Shown in pieces: positions 16,249 through 20,755 of a DNA stretch of 20,755 nt. This stretch comes from Bacteroidia bacterium. GTDB taxonomy: Bacteria > Bacteroidota > Bacteroidia > AKYH767-A > OLB10. Every line of letters starts with the position of its first letter. Positions within the stretch are counted from its first letter, which is position 1. Location: positions 1-20,755 of the forward strand of contig JANWID010000139.1 in NCBI GenBank assembly GCA_025450095.1. The letters are read 5' to 3'. Under the pieces are notes generated by a model. It saw only the letters and a program-made list of their open reading frames with translations, searched no databases and was not told the origin of the DNA. A program made the translations under genes and the position numbers.

Positions 16249-17271
16249 ATGCATCGTAAGGAATATCTGGCGGCCTGGAAAAGTACTGGCGAAATTATAA
16301 AGCAGTTACTTGACGGATCAGCTCCTGAAAAATGGAGTGGTGAATTTGAATCCGTTATGCGGGAGGCTGAAATGGCCAACCCTTGGTTTACATCTAAGCA
16401 GGTTATCACGGCCATGGAGGGAATAAGCAGGCTGTTGGATTCAATGATCCTGGAAAAATGGTCAGCACGCTACCCTGAAAAAATACAGGATTCCAGGAAG
16501 GTCGGCGTCATTATGGCAGGCAATATTCCCCTTGCAGGATTTCATGATTTTTTATGCGTTCTGTTATCGGGCTACAACATTCACGCTAAATTATCCTCAT
16601 CTGATCCGGTTCTTTTGCCATTTATTTCGAAGATTTATTTTTCATTTATGCCGGAAGCGAAAACCCGTGTTGCTTTTGTAAGTCATCTTCGAGAAATAGA
16701 TGCCGTGATTGCCACCGGCAGCAATAATACATCCCGCTATTTTGAGTATTATTTCGGAAAAATACCCCATGTTTTCCGAAGAAACAGGAATTCAGCTGCT
16801 GTGATTTCAGGAAGTGAAAATGAATATGATTTTCTTCTCCTGGGTCGGGATATTTTTACCTACTATGGCCTGGGGTGCAGGAATGTTTCTAAATTATTTG
16901 TTCCCGCTGGCTATGATTTTGGTGAATTTTTTCACAATATGACTGGCTTTGATGATGTAATGCAGCACAACAAATACATGAATAATTTCGATTACCACCA
17001 GGCACTTTTCCTGATGAACAGGCAACCTTTTCTGACTAATAATTTCTTGATACTGACAGAAAATTTAATGCTGGCTTCCCCGGTTAGCGTTCTTCATTAT
17101 GAATTTTACAATGATGAAAAAGAGCTTCAGCAAAGGCTCATCGACCTGGAACCAGAATTACAATGTGTTGTCAGTAAAAAAGGACCCATACTCCCGGGCA
17201 ATTCACAACTACCCGCGGTGGATGATTACGCCGATGGCGTTGATACAATGGAATTTTTGCAATCATTATAA
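16249..17271 (+). CDS. LuxC-like acyl-CoA reductase
   Basis: 340 residues, matching the LuxC/acyl-CoA reductase family (aldehyde dehydrogenase superfamily), which reduces acyl-CoA or acyl-ACP to aldehyde through an acyl-cysteine. Visible marks: [21 protein letters not shown] (85-105, nucleotide-binding start), [30 protein letters not shown] (153-182), and the catalytic cysteine Cys210 in [15 protein letters not shown]. It is shorter than many LuxC proteins (about 480 residues) but near the length of the Bacteroidota form as I recall it. No luxDABE genes are present, so bioluminescence is not implied. A role in lipid or aldehyde metabolism is inferred. The divergent ferredoxin may be a redox partner, although the family itself uses NADPH. 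Confidence 0.85.
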   Translation: MHRKEYLAAWKSTGEIIKQLLDGSAPEKWSGEFESVMREAEMANPWFTSKQVITAMEGISRLLDSMILEKWSARYPEKIQDSRKVGVIMAGNIPLAGFHDFLCVLLSGYNIHAKLSSSDPVLLPFISKIYFSFMPEAKTRVAFVSHLREIDAVIATGSNNTSRYFEYYFGKIPHVFRRNRNSAAVISGSENEYDFLLLGRDIFTYYGLGCRNVSKLFVPAGYDFGEFFHNMTGFDDVMQHNKYMNNFDYHQALFLMNRQPFLTNNFLILTENLMLASPVSVLHYEFYNDEKELQQRLIDLEPELQCVVSKKGPILPGNSQLPAVDDYADGVDTMEFLQSL

Positions 17272-17274
17272 GAG

Positions 17275-17321
17275 GATTTTTTATGATTCGAAAGATCTCT
17301 TATGATTGATTTTTTATGATT
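17275..17321. repeat. Short direct repeat between convergent genes
   Basis: GATTTTTTATGATT occurs at 17275-17288 and again at 17308-17321, with a partial third copy of TTATGATT around 17300-17307. It fills the gap between the acyl-CoA reductase and lipoprotein stop codons and gives T runs on plus. No strong hairpin is seen. Confidence 0.6.
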
Positions 17322-18775
17322 TATTCTACCTCATAAGCCCCCAGGTCGGGAGTTGCGGTCCTGTTTATCCCCCTGATATCATTTATCAGTATACTACCGT
17401 TCACAAAATTCACATCACCATAATCTTTTGCAGGTGATGCCGACTGCAGCTGATAATCATCCTCGGCCGGATTTACAAAAAGCGGATCCATATTGAGTAA
17501 AATGTTTGTAAAGTTTGAAGGTGTGGTATCAATTTCTGATCTCAACAATACATTATTAAAATGATGGCTGTTGGAATTGAACTGGTAATCGATTTCAAGT
17601 TCTTCCTCGTTATTCCCCCAGATAATACAATTATTAAAATCGGCTTTAGATAAAGGAAACTCCACAAAATTCTCCGCATCATCAACTCCATAATCATTCA
17701 TATATACCGAAGGCGTACTGCGTTGACTGTTATTCCAGTAATTGGCAATGGTACAGTGTGTGAATTCGTATCCTCCTCCACGGGTTAACGCTACTGCATA
17801 TTGGCCGCACCGGGAAATCACGGTATTTCTTACCTGTACATTGTAATAACGGGTGAACATTCCAAAACCGCTGGCATTATAAATAATTGTATTGTTAACC
17901 TCCAGGTTTTTGGGTCCAACAGTATCCAGTAATGATTCCGCCTGGATGCCAATAAATGAATTTCTGATCTCGGCATAATTGATAATATTATTCGCACTTC
18001 CCTCATTAATCCAGATCCGATCCCATTGTCCCGGAATATCCTGGTAATATGATTCCCTCCGGATTCCCTGAAATAAAACAGGTTCTGACTGGTTGCCGTT
18101 TACCTCAAGGGTTCCTCCCTTGTAAATCCACAGACCGCAATTATTGGCAAAATAAATTTTAGTACCTGGCTCAATGATCAGCTTTTGAGTTTCATCCACT
18201 ACAGCATAACCTCCCCAAACTACATATGGTGTATCCTTTGTCCATGTTATTATTGCATTTTCAGCGGTATCCAGCAAAGCATATTTGAGATAACCTCCTG
18301 ATACACCGAGAACCTGGTCAGCAACAATGAAACGGGCTTTTTGTCCGAAAGCCACCAGGTCCACATCCTGTAGGTTCCCATTTGTTTCAAATAATATGGA
18401 ATCCTGAATGATGTACGGAGTAGCCTGATCAGCTGGATTCACAGTAACTTCAACAAAAATATACAGGCTGTCATCTCCCGGAATTTCAATATTGTAAAAA
18501 TTTTTTCCAGGGACACCATCAAGATTTAACCGGTAAGTGGACGCACTGCCACCGGCAAGTATAATGGAAGAAATTTTAAGTGGCCGGTTGTTCCGATTAT
18601 AGATTTTTAGCTGGCGAGTGGTGGAACCCAGACTTGCGAAAACGGTATCAAACATTACCGTATCATCCGAAAATTCCAGCTTCGCTGAAGAATCGGTCAG
18701 GATATCCTCTTTTTTACAGGAAATAACTGCTATGAGCAGCAGTAACATTAAGAAAGGCAGGGAATTGAATTTCAT
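17321..18775 (-). CDS. Lipoprotein with right-handed beta-helix region
   Basis: 484 residues from the ATG at 18775. A lipoprotein signal peptide ends in lipobox VISC, with the lipidated Cys20, then KKED. Residues about 30-135 form an Ig-like beta domain (TVMFDTVFASLGSTTRQLKIYNRNNRPLKISSI), similar to the hydin/ASPM-type domains of Bacteroidota surface proteins. About 140-430 carry parallel beta-helix-like rungs (NIINYAEIRNSFIGIQ, LEVNNTIIYNASGFGMF, VQVRNTVISRCGQYAV, FTHCTIANYWNNS, FNNCIIWGNNEEEL). The ending DIRGINRTATPDLGAYEVE is the usual end of this group. It is probably an outer-membrane lipoprotein; a polysaccharide-binding or lyase-like role is possible but no catalytic residues are clear. 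A TTG at 18790 would add five residues but lies in the promoter box. Confidence 0.83.
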   Translation of the reverse strand: MKFNSLPFLMLLLLIAVISCKKEDILTDSSAKLEFSDDTVMFDTVFASLGSTTRQLKIYNRNNRPLKISSIILAGGSASTYRLNLDGVPGKNFYNIEIPGDDSLYIFVEVTVNPADQATPYIIQDSILFETNGNLQDVDLVAFGQKARFIVADQVLGVSGGYLKYALLDTAENAIITWTKDTPYVVWGGYAVVDETQKLIIEPGTKIYFANNCGLWIYKGGTLEVNGNQSEPVLFQGIRRESYYQDIPGQWDRIWINEGSANNIINYAEIRNSFIGIQAESLLDTVGPKNLEVNNTIIYNASGFGMFTRYYNVQVRNTVISRCGQYAVALTRGGGYEFTHCTIANYWNNSQRSTPSVYMNDYGVDDAENFVEFPLSKADFNNCIIWGNNEEELEIDYQFNSNSHHFNNVLLRSEIDTTPSNFTNILLNMDPLFVNPAEDDYQLQSASPAKDYGDVNFVNGSILINDIRGINRTATPDLGAYEVE

Positions 18776-18787
18776 AGAACCAGCGGC

Positions 18788-18795
18788 CAAATATA
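18788..18795 (-). promoter_or_regulatory. Candidate -7 box for the lipoprotein gene
   Basis: On minus TATATTTG matches TAnnTTTG, with TTG 17 bp upstream (18813-18815). It ends 12 bp before the ATG at 18775, so the leader would be very short. It covers the alternative TTG start. Confidence 0.45.
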
Positions 18796-18901
18796 CGCAC
18801 TTGCATAAACTCCAAGCATAATTGGAATATTGTATTTTAGTATTTGATTTTCAATATTATAAATAAATTACATGCAAAGACTGGAATTTCAACCAGTTTA
18901 C

Positions 18902-18932
18902 TTTGCGATTTTGCTGGTTTGATGTATCTTTG
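18902..18932 (+). promoter_or_regulatory. Promoter of rpmE2
   Basis: TTTG (18902-18905), 19-bp spacer, TATCTTTG (18925-18932): an exact Bacteroidota consensus promoter. The start is expected near 18939, about 15 nt before the ATG. Confidence 0.78.
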
Positions 18933-18953
18933 CACTCCATTTGAAAAAGTAAC

Positions 18954-19223
18954 ATGAAAAAGGACCTTCATCCAAAAAATTATCGACTGGTTGTATTTAA
19001 AGATATTTCCTGTGATTATTCATTCTTAAGCCGTTCCACTGTTGATACCAAGGATACAGTGGTTTGGGAAGATGGAAAAGAATACCCACTGGTGAAGCTT
19101 GAAATTTCACACATGTCACATCCGTTTTATACAGGTAAAATGAAGCTGGTAGATACAGCAGGTCGCGTGGATAAATTCCGCAACCGCTATAAAAACCGTG
19201 GGGAAAAGTCAGAACAACAGTAA
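18954..19223 (+). CDS. rpmE2: 50S ribosomal protein L31, type B
   Basis: 89 residues. The sequence [36 protein letters not shown], then [21 protein letters not shown] and [17 protein letters not shown], is characteristic of type B L31. It has one cysteine (residue 20) and lacks the zinc-binding cysteine pairs of type A L31, so it is the zinc-independent form. It binds the large subunit near the central protuberance and helps bridge the subunits. It is preceded by a consensus promoter and followed by a strong terminator, so it is a single-gene unit. The neighbouring GlmU-like gene is a common companion in Bacteroidota from what I recall. Confidence 0.97.
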   Translation: MKKDLHPKNYRLVVFKDISCDYSFLSRSTVDTKDTVVWEDGKEYPLVKLEISHMSHPFYTGKMKLVDTAGRVDKFRNRYKNRGEKSEQQ

Positions 19224-19248
19224 TTTCAGGTATTTTATCTGATAGCAT

Positions 19249-19274
19249 AAAGTCCCTTCCGGGACTTTTTTTTT
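19249..19274 (+). terminator. Rho-independent terminator of rpmE2
   Basis: Stem AAAGTCCC / GGGACTTT (8 bp, loop TTCC) with a run of nine T starting inside the stem. Located 25 bp after the stop codon. Confidence 0.88.
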
Positions 19275-19318
19275 AGTCTTTATTTGTGAATTTTGAACTC
19301 CAGTGATCCGAACATCCC

Positions 19319-20488
19319 ATGACGAACACAGTCCTCTTTGATTTTAACCGGAAATCGCTTTTACCATTTACGTTTACAAGACCTGTAGCTGACATCCGCA
19401 TCGGGATTCTTACTCTGAAGGAATTCTGGGAACTGTTTCTGGAAGAGCAGACTTCTTATATGACGGAAAACTATCTGAGTAAAAAATATCCCGTATGGAA
19501 AGAAGGCGAAAACCTGTTCATAAATGGTGCTGTTATCCCAACCCAGGAACTCACTGAAGCTGCACGGAAACTGACTCTGGGACAACGACTGGTACAAAAT
19601 GGTATTCCCCTGGCTGCTTTTGCCGAAGGATGGCCTGATCCCGCATCACCTTATGGAAGGTTTCGTGATATTGAATTCGGTGGAAACATTACACTCATTA
19701 CTAACTGCTGGGATATTTTCATGCTAAATGAAACTGTAATGCAGCAGCAATTCCGGATGATTACCCATGGAAGAAAATCGGCTCCGCTGAGTAATTCAAA
19801 TAAATTGATAGCTCCTCAAAATATTTTTGCTGAACCAGGTGTTAAGATGGAATGCGCAGTGATCAATGCTTCTGCTGGTCCTGTTTATCTCGGAAAAAAT
19901 TCAGAAATCATGGAAGGTGCTTTGATCCGTGGTCCATTTTCATTGGGTGATGGTGCCACAGTGAAAATGGGCGCTAAAATTTACGGAGCCACAACCATAG
20001 GTCCGAATTGCAAAGTTGGCGGTGAGATCACCAATTCAGTATTATTCGGATATTCCAATAAAGCTCATGATGGATTCCTGGGTAATTCTGTGATTGGAGA
20101 ATGGTGCAACCTGGGGGCTGATACAAATAATAGTAATCTGAAGAATAATTATTCAACTGTTCAGGTTTATGATATAGAAAACCAAAAGATGATTTCCTCG
20201 GGCTTAACTTTCTGTGGATTGTTTATGGGTGATCATTCAAAATGTGGAATCAATACGATGTTTAACACCGGAACTGTTGTCGGAGTATGTGCTAATATTT
20301 TTGGTGCTGGTTTTCCACCGAAATACATCCCTTCATTCTCATGGGGAGGCTTTGATGGTGCTCCCGCGTTTCAGTTTGATAAGGCAGCGGAACTCGCCCG
20401 CCAGGTATTCAAACGACGTGAAATAGAATTCGACCAGGTTGAAGAAGCCATCCTGAAATCGGTTTTTGATATGACAGAAAGTCGCTAA
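19319..20488 (+). CDS. GlmU-like sugar-phosphate nucleotidyltransferase/acetyltransferase (alternate Bacteroidota form)
   Basis: 389 residues. The N-terminal third (1-150) matches the alternate GlmU-type family of Bacteroidota, opening TVLFDFNRKSLLPFTFTRPVADIRIGILTLKE. It lacks the glycine-rich GxGTRM-type loop of ordinary pyrophosphorylases. From about 165 to 345 is a left-handed beta-helix of hexapeptide repeats (VYLGKNSEIMEGALIRG, SLGDGATVKMGAKIYG, TTIGPNCKVGGEI). His250 in NKAHDGFLGNSVIGEWCNLGADT aligns with the catalytic region of the GlmU acetyltransferase domain. A role in making UDP-N-acetylglucosamine or a similar nucleotide sugar for cell-wall or surface glycans is inferred; the exact substrate is uncertain. 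It follows the rpmE2 terminator, so it needs its own promoter, which I do not find clearly. Confidence 0.82.
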   Translation: MTNTVLFDFNRKSLLPFTFTRPVADIRIGILTLKEFWELFLEEQTSYMTENYLSKKYPVWKEGENLFINGAVIPTQELTEAARKLTLGQRLVQNGIPLAAFAEGWPDPASPYGRFRDIEFGGNITLITNCWDIFMLNETVMQQQFRMITHGRKSAPLSNSNKLIAPQNIFAEPGVKMECAVINASAGPVYLGKNSEIMEGALIRGPFSLGDGATVKMGAKIYGATTIGPNCKVGGEITNSVLFGYSNKAHDGFLGNSVIGEWCNLGADTNNSNLKNNYSTVQVYDIENQKMISSGLTFCGLFMGDHSKCGINTMFNTGTVVGVCANIFGAGFPPKYIPSFSWGGFDGAPAFQFDKAAELARQVFKRREIEFDQVEEAILKSVFDMTESR

Positions 20489-20672
20489 AATAGGTGTCAG
20501 CAACTTTCAAAAAAATTACTTCTTATTGTTTAAAAATCAAATAATTAAGATTACAATAGGTACTTTATCAACAGTTCCCCTTATTGGCATATCTATTGAC
20601 CGGAATTTGGGAACTATTAAAATAACGTCAAAATGAAGCCTACCTGCCATTTTGACCTCAATCCATTACTAC
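20489..20672. promoter_or_regulatory. Regulatory region with two inverted repeats before the right-edge gene
   Basis: GTCAAAATG (20627-20635) and CATTTTGAC (20648-20656) form a perfect 9-bp inverted repeat with a 12-bp spacer, ending 16 bp before the ATG at 20673. Upstream, AGTTCCC (20573-20579) and GGGAACT (20609-20615) form a second, wider repeat. No T run follows, so an operator is more likely than a terminator. No TAnnTTTG box is clear. Confidence 0.5.
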
Positions 20673-20755
20673 ATGTTCGATAACGGCAATACCCACCGGA
20701 TTTACGGAATTTCAGGAATATCAGATGACGAACCGGATTTGATTCCATTGCTTTC
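20673..20755 (+). CDS. N-terminal fragment of a cytoplasmic protein, possibly Lon protease (runs off right edge)
   Basis: An ATG at 20673 opens a frame to the window edge (27 codons plus two bases, no stop): MFDNGNTHRIYGISGISDD followed by EPDLIPLLS. The acidic stretch followed by D-L-I-P-L-L resembles the N-terminus of Bacteroidota Lon (acidic residues, then E-L/F-I-P-L-L/M, before the PILPLRN segment that would lie outside). This rests on a few residues, so the product name is tentative. There is no signal peptide. Strand and spacing after the GlmU-like gene fit a new transcription unit. Confidence 0.4.
   Translation, partial: MFDNGNTHRIYGISGISDDEPDLIPLL

Noticed and set aside
16171..16254. 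Longer ferredoxin start at the ATG ending at 16254
   Set aside because: The extra 28 residues are unlike ferredoxins and would cover both divergent promoters and the start of the reductase gene.
16249..17271. Bioluminescence (lux) locus
   Set aside because: Only a LuxC-like reductase is present, with no luciferase, transferase or synthetase genes; the family is widespread in non-luminous Bacteroidota.
20627..20656. CIRCE heat-shock element
   Set aside because: The inverted repeat GTCAAAATG-N12-CATTTTGAC does not match the CIRCE consensus TTAGCACTC-N9-GAGTGCTAA.
1..20755. CRISPR array, toxin-antitoxin pair, phage or transposase genes, defence system
   Set aside because: No regularly spaced repeats, no transposase or integrase motifs and no nuclease or helicase modules found among the supported genes.

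Overview
The window looks like a chromosomal segment of an AT-rich, Gram-negative member of the Bacteroidota (an environmental Sphingobacteria, Chitinophagales or Flavobacteriia-like lineage). Four observations support this. Three secreted proteins end in type IX secretion (T9SS) sorting domains. Several genes are preceded by the Bacteroidota promoter signature (TTTG or TTG, about 19 bp, then TAnnTTTG). Shine-Dalgarno sites are largely absent. Finally, the gene content includes type B L31 beside the alternate GlmU-like protein, and a ferredoxin divergent from a LuxC-type acyl-CoA reductase next to serC-serA, which I recall as typical of this phylum.

Layout. 1-561: 5' part of a secreted beta-helix-like protein running off the left edge (minus). 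562-1446: a gene-poor stretch with a promoter and an elongator tRNA-Met(CAT), then a second, broken copy of the tRNA 3' end with an embedded 16-bp palindrome; each copy is followed by its own terminator. 1447-5054: two convergent T9SS cargo genes, a small secreted protein (plus) and a 933-residue subtilase (minus). 5151-6998: yggS (PLP homeostasis), divergent from a metallophosphoesterase and a GNAT acetyltransferase. 6999-10609: a tight four-gene minus-strand operon, DUF1015 > ABC membrane subunit > ABC ATPase > alpha/beta hydrolase. 10940-12580: a secreted seven-repeat propeller-like T9SS protein (plus). 12728-15722: secreted hypothetical > serC > serA (minus). 15823-17271: an 8Fe ferredoxin divergent from an acyl-CoA reductase. 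17321-18775: a lipoprotein with a beta-helix region (minus). 18954-20488: rpmE2 and the GlmU-like sugar nucleotidyltransferase/acetyltransferase. From 20673 a new gene, possibly lon, runs off the right edge, preceded by inverted repeats.

The genes are mostly housekeeping (serine biosynthesis, PLP homeostasis, amino-sugar activation, ribosome) mixed with surface or secreted proteins. DUF1015 and serC/serA belong together by context known from other genomes; here the propeller gene lies between them.

Several minus-strand genes have longer open frames starting at TTG. In yggS and the lipoprotein gene that TTG lies inside a promoter-like box, and in serC and ferredoxin family alignment favours the inner ATG, so I moved these starts inward. 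I see no CRISPR array, transposase, phage gene, defence system or biosynthetic gene cluster. The least explained sequence is the duplicated tRNA 3' end with its palindrome, and the inverted repeats upstream of the right-edge gene.
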